A DNA stretch of 64,000 nucleotides, from positions 806,001 through 870,000 of the forward strand of contig NZ_FOWC01000002.1 in assembly GCF_900115345.1 (NCBI RefSeq), given 5' to 3'. Positions 7,559 to 16,230 of this stretch are shown here, piece after piece (within the stretch, counting starts at the first letter, position 1; each line of letters opens with the position of its first letter). Below the pieces are notes generated by a model. The model saw only the letters and a program-made list of their open reading frames with translations. It did not search any database and was not told where the DNA came from. A program made the position numbers and the translations under genes. Source of the DNA: Amycolatopsis rubida. Its GTDB lineage: Bacteria; Actinomycetota; Actinomycetes; Mycobacteriales; Pseudonocardiaceae.

Positions 7559-10500
7559 GTGACCACCACTGCGACGCCTGCGCGTCAAGACCGTCCGATT
7601 GCTGAGACGGCGCCCCGACCGGTCGGCTGGGTGCGCCGGTTGTCCGCTGCCTGCTGGGAGCACCGCGGCGTCGTCGTGCTCGCGATGACAGCGGCGGTGC
7701 TGAGCGTCGGGGTGCAGGCGGCGAGTCCGTTGCTGGTGCGGTCGGCGGTGGACGACGCGGTGGCCGGGCATACGTCGCAGCTGACCGGGCTCGCGGTGGG
7801 GCTGGTGGCGTTGCAGCTGGTCGCGTTCGGGTCGGCGTTTCTGCGCCGGTATGTGGGCGGGCGGCTGGCGCTGGACGTGCAGCACGATCTGCGGAACCGG
7901 GTGTTCGGCGCGGTCTCGCGGCTGGACGGCGGGAAGCAGGACGCGTTGCGCACCGGGCAGGTCGTGTCGCGCGCGATTTCGGATCTGCAGCTGGTCACCG
8001 GGTTGCTGATGCAGGTTCCGCTGTCGGCGGGGTCGGTGATTTTCGCGGTGTTGTCGCTGGGCGCGATGGTGTGGATGTCGCCGCTGCTCACGCTCATCGC
8101 GCTGGTGGTCGCGCCCGGGGTCGGGATCGTCGTGGCGTTGAGCAGGCGGCGGTTGTTCCCGGCGACCTGGTCGGCGCAGCAGCGCGCGGCGGATGTCGCG
8201 CAGCACGTCGAGGAAACCGTCACCGGCGTGCGCGTGGTGAAGGGGTTCGGGCAGGAGGCACGCGAGGTCGCGCGGCTGGAGCGCACGGCACGGAAGCTTT
8301 TCGCGGAGCGGTTGCGCGCGGCGAAGCTGTCCGCGTTGCCGACAGCGACCACGTCGGCGCTGCCTGCCGCGGGTCAGGTCGCGGTGCTGGCGATCGGCGG
8401 CATGCTGGCGTTGAACGGGCAGATCAGTCTCGGCACGTTCCTCGCGTTCGCCACCTATCTCGCCGCGTTGATCGGCCCGGCGCGGTTCCTGTCCGGGCTG
8501 GTCGTGCAGGCGCAGCTCACGCGTGCCGGTGCGGAGCGGGTGTACGAGCTGATCGACGCGCAGCCGGAGGTCACCGACAGCCCCGACGCGCGGCCGCTGC
8601 CGCCCGGCGCGCTGGGCGTCGAGCTGAACGACGTGAAGTTCGGCTACACCCGCAGCGACCCGGTGCTCGACGGGCTCACTCTCGAAGCCCGGCCCGGCGA
8701 AACGCTCGCGCTGGTGGGCACGGCGGGGTCCGGCAAGTCCACGATTTCCATGCTGCTGCCCCGGTTTTACGACGTGCACTCGGGTTCGGCGCGGGTCGGC
8801 GGGCTGGATGTGCGGGACGTGCCGTTGAAGGACCTGCGGCAGGCGATCGGCGTGGTCTTCGAGGAAGCGTTCCTGTTCTCCACCTCAGTGCGGGACAACA
8901 TCGCTTACGGCCGCCCGGACGCGAGCGACGAGGAGGTCTTCGCGGCCGCCCGCGCGGCGGAGGCGGACGAGTTCATCCGCGCGCTGCCGGACGGATACGC
9001 CACCGAGGTCGGCGAGCGCGGCCTCACGCTGTCCGGCGGGCAGCGGCAACGGCTCGGGCTGGCCCGGGCCCTGCTTACCGACCCGCGCGTGCTGATCCTG
9101 GACGACGCGACCTCGGCGATCGACACCGTCACCGAAGCCGCGATCCACGACACGCTGCGCGCGGTCACCGCCGAACGCACCACGTTGCTCATCGCGCACC
9201 GCCGGTCGACACTGCAACTCGCTGACCGGATCGCGGTGATGGATCAGGGCCGAGTGGTCGACGTCGGCACCGAGGAGGAACTGCTGGCGCGGTGCGCACT
9301 GTTCCGCGAACTGGTCGCCGGTCCGGACGACGACGTCGAAAAGCCGCACCGTTGCGACAATCTTGAGCCGGGCGCGGACGGCACCACGGCAGTCCTGTGG
9401 CCAAACGACGACCGCGACGAGGTCGACGCGCTCGCGGAAGCCGCGCAGTCCCGCGGCGGCATGCCAGGCGGCGGCAGCGGGTTCGCGGGCAGCGGCGGCG
9501 CTGACGTGCCACCTACTCCGGAACTGCTGGAAGGCGTCCGCCGGCTGCCTCCGGCTACCGACCGGCCCCGGCTGTCCGATGTGGACGTCACGGCCTCGGA
9601 CCCCGGCTTCAAGCTGTCCCGGATCCTTCGTCCGGTGCGGTGGCCGCTCATCGGCGTGATCGGTCTGGTCGCGGCGGACGCACTGGCCTCGCTCGCACTG
9701 CCCGCGCTGTACCAGCGCGGGGTCGACCACGGCGTCCTGCCCGGCGTGGCGAGCGTCGTGTGGCTGCTGGCCGGGATCGGCGCGGTGGTGGTGGCGGCCG
9801 ACTGGTTCGTGGTGCGCTGGCAAACCCGGCTCACTGCCCGCGTCGGCGAGACGGTGCTGTACTCGCTGCGCGTGCGCAGTTACGCACACCTGCAACGACT
9901 TGGGCTGGACTACTACGAGCGCGAACTGTCCGGCAAGATCATGACCCGGATGACCACGGACGTCGACGCGTTGTCGACGTTCCTGCAAACCGGCCTCGCC
10001 ACCGCAGTCGTCAGCGCGCTCACGTTGGTGGGCATCACGGTCGCGCTGCTGGTCACCGATGCCGCGCTGGCCGGGTACGCGCTGGCCATGCTGCCGATCC
10101 TGCTCGTAGCCACCCTGATCTTCCGGCGGGTCGCGTCGCGTGCGTACAGCGAGGCGCGCGAGAAGGTAAGCGTCGTCAACGCGGACATGCAGGAGAACGT
10201 CAGCGGTCTGCGGGTCGCCCAGGCGTACACGCGCGAAGAGCGTTCGGCGGAGGTGTTCGCGTCGCGCAGTGACGACTACCGCCGGTCGCGACTGCGGGCG
10301 CAGCGGTACATCGCGACATACTTCCCGCTCGTCTCGTTGCTGTCGGATCTGGCGACCACCACGGTGCTGGTCGTCGGCGCCCACCGCGTCGCAGGCGGCA
10401 CCCTCGAAGCCGGTGTGCTGCTCGGATTCTTGCTGTACCTGCAGCAATTCTTCTCGCCGATCCAGCAACTGTCCTCAGTGTTCGACGGCTACCAGCAGGC

Positions 10501-11314
10501 CCGCGTCGGCCTGAGCCGCATCGGCGACCTGCTGCGCACGCCGACGTCGGTGCCTCCGGCCGAGAAACCGGTCGAACTGCCCGCACACCTGTCCGGCGAA
10601 GTGCGGTTCAAGGACGTCGATTTCTCCTACACCGGCGCGGAAAAGCCCGCGCTGGAGAACCTGACGCTCGACGTCGCGGCAGGCGAAACCGTCGCGCTGG
10701 TCGGCGCGACCGGCGCGGGCAAGTCCACTGCGGTGAAGCTCGTCGCGCGCTACTACGACGCCACCGGCGGCGCGGTCTTGATTGACGGTGTCGACGTCCG
10801 CGAGTACGACCTGCCCGCACTGCGCGCCCGGATGGGCGTGGTACCGCAGGAAGCGCACCTGTTCTCCGGCACCGTCGCGGACAACGTGCGGTACGGCCGC
10901 CCCGGCGCCACCGATGCGGAAGTCGAGGCAGCCGTGCGCGCCGTCGGCGCCCTGGACGGAGTCGCCGCGCTGCCCGCCGGTTTCCGGCAGCCAGTAGGCG
11001 AACGCGGCCGCTCCCTGTCCGCCGGACAGCGGCAACTCGTCGCACTCGCCCGAGCCGAGCTGGTCGACCCGGACGTGCTCCTGCTGGACGAAGCCACCGC
11101 CGCACTGGACCCAGCCACCGAAGCCACAGTCCTGCGCGCCACCGAACACCTCGCCCGGCGCCGCACCACCTTCGTAGTCGCCCACCGCCTGGCAACCGCC
11201 GCGAAGGCCGACCGGATCGTGGTACTCGACCACGGCCGCATCGTCGAGCAGGGCACCCACCCCGAGTTGGTCGCCGCGGACGGCCACTACGCACGGCTGT
11301 GGGCTTTGGGGTGA
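7559..11314 (+). CDS. Fused heterodimer-type ABC exporter (TMD-NBD-TMD-NBD)
   Basis: A 1251-residue full-length type IV ABC exporter made of two half-transporters in one chain. Half 1 has membrane helices at about 30-310 and a nucleotide domain with Walker A VGTAGSGKSTIS (about residue 390), signature LSGGQRQRLGLARALL and Walker B VLILDDATSAIDT, where the catalytic Glu is Asp. Half 2 has helices at about 690-970, Walker A VGATGAGKSTAV (about 1050), signature LSAGQRQLVALARAEL and canonical VLLLDEATAALDP. This asymmetry gives one degenerate ATP site (Asp opposite the altered LSAGQ signature), as in TM287/288-type exporters. A GTG start at 7559 is used. Substrate unknown; drug or lipid export is typical. 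Confidence 0.93.
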   Translation: MTTTATPARQDRPIAETAPRPVGWVRRLSAACWEHRGVVVLAMTAAVLSVGVQAASPLLVRSAVDDAVAGHTSQLTGLAVGLVALQLVAFGSAFLRRYVGGRLALDVQHDLRNRVFGAVSRLDGGKQDALRTGQVVSRAISDLQLVTGLLMQVPLSAGSVIFAVLSLGAMVWMSPLLTLIALVVAPGVGIVVALSRRRLFPATWSAQQRAADVAQHVEETVTGVRVVKGFGQEAREVARLERTARKLFAERLRAAKLSALPTATTSALPAAGQVAVLAIGGMLALNGQISLGTFLAFATYLAALIGPARFLSGLVVQAQLTRAGAERVYELIDAQPEVTDSPDARPLPPGALGVELNDVKFGYTRSDPVLDGLTLEARPGETLALVGTAGSGKSTISMLLPRFYDVHSGSARVGGLDVRDVPLKDLRQAIGVVFEEAFLFSTSVRDNIAYGRPDASDEEVFAAARAAEADEFIRALPDGYATEVGERGLTLSGGQRQRLGLARALLTDPRVLILDDATSAIDTVTEAAIHDTLRAVTAERTTLLIAHRRSTLQLADRIAVMDQGRVVDVGTEEELLARCALFRELVAGPDDDVEKPHRCDNLEPGADGTTAVLWPNDDRDEVDALAEAAQSRGGMPGGGSGFAGSGGADVPPTPELLEGVRRLPPATDRPRLSDVDVTASDPGFKLSRILRPVRWPLIGVIGLVAADALASLALPALYQRGVDHGVLPGVASVVWLLAGIGAVVVAADWFVVRWQTRLTARVGETVLYSLRVRSYAHLQRLGLDYYERELSGKIMTRMTTDVDALSTFLQTGLATAVVSALTLVGITVALLVTDAALAGYALAMLPILLVATLIFRRVASRAYSEAREKVSVVNADMQENVSGLRVAQAYTREERSAEVFASRSDDYRRSRLRAQRYIATYFPLVSLLSDLATTTVLVVGAHRVAGGTLEAGVLLGFLLYLQQFFSPIQQLSSVFDGYQQARVGLSRIGDLLRTPTSVPPAEKPVELPAHLSGEVRFKDVDFSYTGAEKPALENLTLDVAAGETVALVGATGAGKSTAVKLVARYYDATGGAVLIDGVDVREYDLPALRARMGVVPQEAHLFSGTVADNVRYGRPGATDAEVEAAVRAVGALDGVAALPAGFRQPVGERGRSLSAGQRQLVALARAELVDPDVLLLDEATAALDPATEATVLRATEHLARRRTTFVVAHRLATAAKADRIVVLDHGRIVEQGTHPELVAADGHYARLWALG

Positions 11315-11438
11315 GCCAGCAGATCTTGTGAGCTGTCCCCTCGCGGACCGTCGCAGGGGCGGGCATCGGAGACAACGGCTTCTCGGTCGCGGCGTTGCTG
11401 GCTCAGGACCGTTGCCGCGGTCGATGACGGACAAGGGC

Positions 11439-11474
11439 GTCGTGGCCGGTCCCGGATCCGAGACCGGCCACGAC
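11439..11474. repeat. Hairpin element GTCGTGG...CCACGAC after the ABC exporter
   Basis: GTCGTGGCCGGTC and GACCGGCCACGAC form a perfect 13-bp stem around a 10-base loop. It lies between the converging ABC exporter and VOC genes and shares the GTCGTG/CACGAC ends with the longer hairpin family found elsewhere in the window. It probably acts as a bidirectional terminator. Confidence 0.6.
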
Positions 11475-11500
11475 CCGCTACGTCGGTTCCCCCGAGGCGG

Positions 11501-12094
11501 TCAAGGACGTAGCGACTCGGCCCCGTTGATCCGTTCGACGAGCTCGTCGCGGTACTCCCGCACCGCCTGAAACTCCGGTTCGTCGCCGGTCGCCCGCTTC
11601 AGCGCGCCTTCCAGGATCTTCAGCCCCTGGGGCTCGTCGCCGTGCGCGTCCGCCTGCCGCGCGGCGTTCTCCAGTGCTTTCGCGAGCTTGGTCCGCGCCT
11701 CGGGTTGCTTGCCTTTCTGGTTGATCCGGATCTCATTGCCGCCCGGATCGACGACGGTGAACCCGGTGTAGCGGTCGTTGCGCAGCCGCGGCCGGGTCAT
11801 CCGCGGGATACCGGAGATGAGCAGTTTTCCGTGCACAGAACGCATCCCGGCCGCGAAGGCCTCGAACAGCCCGCCGATGTCCGGCACGATGACCAGGCAC
11901 GTGCTGTACGACTGTGCCGGGTCGTAGCCGTCCATGCCGAAGAAGTGCAGATTGATGTCTTCCCGGCGCACCGCGACGTACGGGTTCGGCCGCGTCTGCC
12001 GATAGGTGATCTCGAAGCCGAGCATCTGGTAGAACGACGCGATCTCGTCGATGGAGGGGCAGGGCAGGAGCGGAATGGTCAGTTCGTTCGCCAC
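11501..12094 (-). CDS. VOC-superfamily protein (glyoxalase/bleomycin-resistance fold)
   Basis: 197 residues. The first 130 form a vicinal-oxygen-chelate domain: it opens LLPCPSIDEIASFYQMLGFE, passes through AVRREDINLHFF and ends YTGFTVVDPGGNEIRINQKG. The last 60 residues are a helical extension rich in Ala, Glu and Arg, not part of the fold, that resembles tails of actinobacterial VOC proteins. GTG start. Such proteins may be metal-dependent lyases/dioxygenases or drug-sequestering proteins; nothing here fixes the substrate. It faces the ABC exporter across a hairpin. Confidence 0.82.
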   Translation of the reverse strand: MANELTIPLLPCPSIDEIASFYQMLGFEITYRQTRPNPYVAVRREDINLHFFGMDGYDPAQSYSTCLVIVPDIGGLFEAFAAGMRSVHGKLLISGIPRMTRPRLRNDRYTGFTVVDPGGNEIRINQKGKQPEARTKLAKALENAARQADAHGDEPQGLKILEGALKRATGDEPEFQAVREYRDELVERINGAESLRP

Positions 12095-12298
12095 CGCCCG
12101 AACCTAGGCCCGAACTCGCCGAAACGACACGGAGCTATTTGCTCATGCGAATAACTTGCCCGGCAAAGTCGCGCTGCACGTCGGTGGGGACCTGCTGTTC
12201 GCGCTGTCCGGGACGAGCGATCTCGCGGCGTGCGTGGCATCTCGGACTTGCGCGCACCGGAAATCCGCGCCATTCCCGAGGATCCGTGCTGCCGCGGT

Positions 12299-12571
12299 TC
12301 AGGGCAGCTCGCGCCAGCGGAGGTCGCCCCAGCCTGCTGAGGCGACGTCGGCCAGCTCGGCCCAGCGGGTAGTCCCGGGGCGGACGTGCGTGTCCGAGCC
12401 GATGGACCACTCGGGCGCTTCCGGCTCGACGTGCTCGAACTCGTCGATACCGGACGGGGTTCGCCACACCGCGGTGCAGGAATCGCACATCAGCACGACC
12501 TTGCCGTGTTCGGTGACAAGCGGGCGGATCAAACCCTGGTCCCAGAACGACGGGCATTCGACCAGCCACAT
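12299..12571 (-). CDS. Small hypothetical protein with CxxC motif
   Basis: A 90-residue frame whose C-terminal part has natural protein composition (MWLVECPSFWDQGLIRPLVT at the start; EHGKVVLMCDSCTAVWRTPS; then an acidic stretch with WRELP at the end). Cys29 and Cys32 form a CxxC that could bind zinc with Cys6. The same frame is open further upstream but loses plausible composition. No family recognised. GAGG lies rather far upstream of the ATG, so the start is uncertain. Confidence 0.55.
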   Translation of the reverse strand: MWLVECPSFWDQGLIRPLVTEHGKVVLMCDSCTAVWRTPSGIDEFEHVEPEAPEWSIGSDTHVRPGTTRWAELADVASAGWGDLRWRELP

Positions 12572-12984
12572 CGCGTCACCACCGCCTCGCACCTCGGAAA
12601 TCGCTGCGGCCCGGTGAGGCCGCAGCCTTTCGACAGCACAACACCGGTCAGTGAACGAGTCGCTACGCAGATCCCAACTCAGCCGTAACAGGCGTGGACG
12701 TCCTTGCCCCGCACCGCTCACGTGAGTGACGCGGCCCGCGATATCGACTGCCAAGCCGCCACCGCGCGCAACACACCGACGGACGACACGCGGTTCGTGT
12801 CCAACCGACCCGGCTCGCCACGGCGGAAGGCACCTGCGCACCCAACGCCTTCCGGCGAGCTCGCACCACACGAATCGCCTCCGCCCAACAGACGACACCC
12901 GTTGCGGCACACCACTCATCCCGCGCGCCCAAGCCCTCCCCGCAAACTCCCACCGCACACGAAACGCACTGGCAAACCACTCAC
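12572..12984. other. Gene-free, C/A-rich low-complexity stretch
   Basis: No gene is convincing on either strand. The stretch is rich in CAC, CCG and ACC runs and carries loosely repeated phrases that grade into the 81-bp tandem array beginning near 12985. It separates the left flank from the polyketide cluster. Confidence 0.4.
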
Positions 12985-13232
12985 CCGGAAAACCGGCACC
13001 GCCACGCGATTCGCGGCCGTCCGCCTAACCAGACCGCCACCATCACCCCGCCATCTCCAACGCTCCCGGAAAACCGCCACCACCACGCGATACGCAACCG
13101 CCCAGCTAACCAGACCGCCACCATCACCCCGCCATCTCCACCGCTCCCCGACAAACCGCCACCACCACGCGATACGCAACCGCCCAGCTAACCAGACCGC
13201 CACCATCACCCCGCCATCTCCACCGCTTCCCG
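12985..13232. repeat. About three tandem copies of an 81-82 bp unit, merging into the acyltransferase 3' end
   Basis: The phrase TAACCAGACCGCCACCATCA recurs at 13026, 13107 and 13189, i.e. at 81 and 82 bp. Each copy also holds GAAAACCG/ACAAACCG and CCGCCATCTCCA. The last copy runs into the acyltransferase gene: its sequence supplies the acyltransferase stop codon and final REAVEMAG residues. The gene tail and its downstream DNA therefore seem to have been tandemly duplicated. Confidence 0.85.
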
Positions 13233-14192
13233 GCAAGCCGCCACTGCGGTGAGATCCGCGTCCGGGCCTCCAGCTCGCGCGGGCAGCATCGCCAGTACCG
13301 AAGCCTCCTTCGCTCGCACCGTCGGATGGATGCGTGCGGCCTTGGCCAGCAACTGCGACGGCCCCGTCTCCACCAGCACCCGTCGGCCCGCAACCGAGAG
13401 CGGCGAATCCGGACCCAGCAGCGTGCCCAATGCGGGCCAGAACCGCACCGGTTCTACCGGGTGCGAAGCCCAGTAGGAAGGATCTGTCGCCTCCGTATCG
13501 GTGAGCAGGCGGCCGGTGTAGCCCGACACCATCGGGATCTTCGGCGGCGATGGCTGTGCGGCAGCGACCGACGGGAGACACCGGGCGGCAGCTTCGGCCA
13601 AGGCAGGGCTGTGGAAGGCCGACGTCGCGGGGACCCGGAGGCAAGTCCGCCCCTCGGCGCGCAACTTCGCCGAGGCCTCCGCCAACGGCGCTTCCGGGCC
13701 GGAGAGGATCAGCTGGCGGGGAGCGTTGATCGCGCCGATCACAACCTCATCGGTCAGGACCGAGGCGACCTCCTCGACGGTCGCGGCTACGGCGAGCATT
13801 CCGCCTGCGGAGGCGGACGCCAGTTCCTGCACCCGGTGCCACATCAGCTCGGCGGCGGCGGGGACTTCGAAGACACCGGCCAGAGTCGCGGCGGCTACTT
13901 CGCCGACGCTGTGGCCCAGCAAAGCGGCTGGTTGCACGCCCCAGGAAAGGATCATCCGGCCCAGGGCGTGGCCTACGGTGAACAGCAGGATCTGCGAGCG
14001 GGTGACGTGGTCAAGAGGAACAGCGGGCGAATCGCTCAGCCAGTCGGCGCGGACGGCGGGGCCCTCGGGGCCCAACGCGGCGAAGACTTCGTCTACCGCA
14101 TCAGTGAAGACGTCGTCGTGACCGTACAGGCCGGCGGCCATTCGGACGTGCTGCGAGCCTTGGCCCGGGAACAGCAGTGCGACCTCGGTCAT
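13206..14192 (-). CDS. Free-standing acyltransferase of the type II PKS cluster (FabD/DpsD-like)
   Basis: 328 residues of the malonyl/acyl-CoA:ACP transacylase family. The N-terminal signature is VALLFPGQGSQHVRMAAGLY; the nucleophile elbow is GHSVGEVAAATLAG; the catalytic His is in AFHSPALAEAA. It is divergent from the DpsC-like KSIII. KSIII with a free acyltransferase is the arrangement seen in propionate-primed anthracycline clusters (dpsC-dpsD), so this enzyme likely takes part in starter selection or loading, or removes acetyl starters. ATG 14192 follows GGAAGGAG. The frame is open further upstream, but those residues overlap the divergent promoter region. The C-terminus lies in a tandem repeat. 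Confidence 0.88.
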   Translation of the reverse strand: MTEVALLFPGQGSQHVRMAAGLYGHDDVFTDAVDEVFAALGPEGPAVRADWLSDSPAVPLDHVTRSQILLFTVGHALGRMILSWGVQPAALLGHSVGEVAAATLAGVFEVPAAAELMWHRVQELASASAGGMLAVAATVEEVASVLTDEVVIGAINAPRQLILSGPEAPLAEASAKLRAEGRTCLRVPATSAFHSPALAEAAARCLPSVAAAQPSPPKIPMVSGYTGRLLTDTEATDPSYWASHPVEPVRFWPALGTLLGPDSPLSVAGRRVLVETGPSQLLAKAARIHPTVRAKEASVLAMLPARAGGPDADLTAVAACREAVEMAG

Positions 14193-14261
14193 CAAACGAA
14201 ACTCCTTCCGCCCCGAAACACCGGAAGCACCGGAAACAAACCGGATCGTCGGGCACGGCGG

Positions 14262-14324
14262 TCGACGGCTGCTCGACCCCCGCTGGACCGCCAGGTCGAG
14301 TCCGTTCCCACAGGCTGTCGAGGG
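14262..14324. promoter_or_regulatory. Candidate SARP boxes between acyltransferase and KSIII
   Basis: TCGA heptamers start at 14262 (TCGACGG), 14273 (TCGACCC), 14296 (TCGAGTC) and 14318 (TCGAGGG). The first pair is 11 bp apart and the last pair 22 bp apart. Eleven-base periodic TCGA/TCAA heptamers are the known SARP-type operator pattern. The intergenic region serves both divergent genes. Confidence 0.5.
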
Positions 14325-14344
14325 CTCGCCGGAAGGGTGGCGGC

Positions 14345-15379
14345 ATGAGATTCGACGGGCTGTACCTCGCCGGGCTCGGGAGCTGGCTGCCACCGGCGAC
14401 GACGAGCGCCGAAGCGGTGCGGAGCGGGCAATGCTCGGCCGAGACGGCGCGCAAAAGCGAGATGGAATCGGTCCTCGTCGCACCTGACGGGATCGCGCCG
14501 CCGGAGATGGCGGCTCGGGCCGCGCGAGTCGCCTTGGAGCGGTCCGGGGTGGCGCGTGGCGACATCGCGGTGTTGCTGCACGCGACGTTGTTCCATCAAG
14601 GGTACGACCTGTGGTCGCCTGCCGCGTACGTCCAGCGGGCAGCGGTCGGCGGGACCTGTCCGGCGATCGAGGTGCGGCAGGTTTCCAATGGCGGAATGGC
14701 AGCGCTCGACCTCGCGGCCAGTTACCTTCTCGCGGACCCGGCTCGGCAGGCGGCGTTGATCACCGCGGCGGATCGCTTTGACGGGCCCGATTTCGACCGC
14801 TGGCACAGCGATCCGGGGACGGCGTACGCCGATGGCGGGACGGCGATGGTGCTGTCCCGCGTCGGCGGGTTCGCGCGGTTGCGCAGCCTGGCGGTGGTCA
14901 GCGGACCTGAGCTGGAAGGCATGCACCGTGCGGGGGCGGCGTTCGGTGAGGTCGAGATGCGGACTCGGCAGCTGGTCGATCTGGACGCGCACAAACGATC
15001 ATACCTGTCCGAAGCCGGAATGTCACAGACCCTCGCGGCCATTCTCGACGGGCAGCGCGAGGCGTTGAAGCGCGCGCTGAGCGACGCCGAGCTGGAACTG
15101 TCCGATGTGGACCGGCTGGTGCTGCCGCACTTCGGGAGGCGGCGGCTGGTGTCGAACTACCTGCGGCACATGGACGTTCCGCTCGAACGAACCACGTGGG
15201 ACTTCGACAGCAAGATCGGCCATCTCGGCGCGGGCGACCACATCGTCAGCCTGGAAAACTTGGTGCGTACCGGCGGGTTGCAGCCGGGGCAGACGTGCCT
15301 GCTGATGGGCGTCGGCGCGGGATTTTCGTGGAGCAGTGCGGTGATCGAGCTTCTTGAGAAGCCCGAGTGGGCTGACTAG
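14345..15379 (+). CDS. KSIII-like starter enzyme, DpsC/CerJ type (Ser-His-Asp)
   Basis: 344 residues of the ketoacyl-ACP synthase III fold. The usual active-site Cys is Ser114 (EVRQVSNGGMAALDLAAS), His262 is in LVLPHFGRRR, and the position usually taken by the Asn region reads IGHLGAGD with Asp298. Ser in place of Cys is the hallmark of DpsC, which selects propionyl-CoA and primes daunorubicin synthesis; the His/Asp pattern is shared with CerJ-type acyltransferases. I infer starter transfer from acyl-CoA to ACP or KS rather than a normal FabH condensation. GGAAGGG precedes ATG 14345; the upstream in-frame ATG at 14177 would run back through the promoter region. It converges on the cyclase operon at a terminator. 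Confidence 0.9.
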   Translation: MRFDGLYLAGLGSWLPPATTSAEAVRSGQCSAETARKSEMESVLVAPDGIAPPEMAARAARVALERSGVARGDIAVLLHATLFHQGYDLWSPAAYVQRAAVGGTCPAIEVRQVSNGGMAALDLAASYLLADPARQAALITAADRFDGPDFDRWHSDPGTAYADGGTAMVLSRVGGFARLRSLAVVSGPELEGMHRAGAAFGEVEMRTRQLVDLDAHKRSYLSEAGMSQTLAAILDGQREALKRALSDAELELSDVDRLVLPHFGRRRLVSNYLRHMDVPLERTTWDFDSKIGHLGAGDHIVSLENLVRTGGLQPGQTCLLMGVGAGFSWSSAVIELLEKPEWAD

Positions 15380-15390
15380 CGAGCACCAGG

Positions 15391-15425
15391 AAAGGCCCCG
15401 CGAGAGGAGGAATCGCGGGGCCTTT
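15391..15425. terminator. Bidirectional terminator between KSIII and cyclase
   Basis: AAAGGCCCCGCGA pairs with TCGCGGGGCCTTT in a 13-bp stem with T/A flanks on both sides. It serves the converging KSIII gene and the leftward six-gene operon. Confidence 0.9.
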
Positions 15426-15439
15426 TCTCGCGCGGAAAG

Positions 15440-16213
15440 CTACTCGACGATAGCGACCGCGCGAGCCCATCCGGCGCCGGCGCCGGCCAGTTTCACCGGG
15501 AAGCACGACAGCGTGAAACCGTGCGCCCGCGGCAGTTCGGCCAGGTTCGCCAGCCGTTCGATCTGGCAGTACTCCCGGTCGCGTCCGCGCATGTGCGCCG
15601 GCCACAGCACCGACTTGTCGCCGGTCCGCTGGTAGGTCTCGATGATGTGCGTGAACGGCGCGTCGAGGCTGAACGCGTCCGTGCCGATCACGCGGACCCC
15701 GAAGTCCAGCAGCAGGTCCAGCCCGGACTGGTCGAGGCCGACGAACTCGGTGAAGTACTTCGGCGTACCGGCGTGCTGGTCGGCTCCGGTGTGGAGCAGG
15801 ACGATGTCCAGCTCCTTCGGCTGATAGTCCACACGGGACAGTTCGGCGCGCACGTCGTCCGCGGTGAGGACGCCCGGCGCGCGGCCGGTGAAGTCCAGGA
15901 CCACGGCGGGACGGTGGAACCAGTCGACCGGCATCTGGTCGATCGTGCGTGGGGCCGAACCGTACGACGTGGCGTCGCCGTAGTGCGCCGGCGCGTCGAT
16001 GTGCGTGCCGGTGTGCGTGGTCAGCGACACCGTGTCGTTCGTCAGGAACTCGGCGTCCCGCAGTACTTCCGGGTCGAGGTCCATGCCGAAGTGCTCGCGC
16101 ATTTCCGACACCAGGTGCTTGGCCCCGTCCTGGGCGGACATGGTGACCAGCGACAGCGGCTCGGGCTCCCAGCCTGCCGGGTCGATCGGGGAGGACAGGT
16201 CAATCAGCTGCAA
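15440..16213 (-). CDS. Polyketide cyclase of the kynurenine-formamidase fold (DpsY-type)
   Basis: 257 residues of the PF04199 cyclase family. The metal-binding signature HTGTHIDAPAHYGD is at about residues 67-80, and the fold's second metal region is around VIGTDAFSLD. Known type II PKS members (DpsY and relatives) close later rings of tetracene-type polyketides; here it lies last in the operon with the aromatase/cyclase and ketoreductase. A TTG at 16213 is the best start: AAGGAG sits seven bases before it, and the sequence then reads LQLIDLSSPIDPAGW. The frame continues upstream to a TTG at 16234, which overlaps the preceding stop. A function outside polyketide synthesis is unlikely given the context. 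Confidence 0.88.
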   Translation of the reverse strand: MQLIDLSSPIDPAGWEPEPLSLVTMSAQDGAKHLVSEMREHFGMDLDPEVLRDAEFLTNDTVSLTTHTGTHIDAPAHYGDATSYGSAPRTIDQMPVDWFHRPAVVLDFTGRAPGVLTADDVRAELSRVDYQPKELDIVLLHTGADQHAGTPKYFTEFVGLDQSGLDLLLDFGVRVIGTDAFSLDAPFTHIIETYQRTGDKSVLWPAHMRGRDREYCQIERLANLAELPRAHGFTLSCFPVKLAGAGAGWARAVAIVE

Positions 16214-16230
16214 CGGAGTTCTCCTTATCG

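Noticed and set aside
7559..11314. ABC exporter as a cluster transporter
   Set aside because: It is separated from the cluster by unrelated genes and a hairpin; the MFS exporter inside the cluster is the better candidate, though a role cannot be excluded.
12985..13232. CRISPR-like array
   Set aside because: Units of 81-82 bp repeat along their whole length, with no unique spacers and no cas genes.
12704..13252. 182-codon Pro/Thr/Arg-rich frame over the tandem repeats
   Set aside because: Its sequence follows the DNA repeat and has no protein-like motif; the acyltransferase frame on the other strand explains its end.
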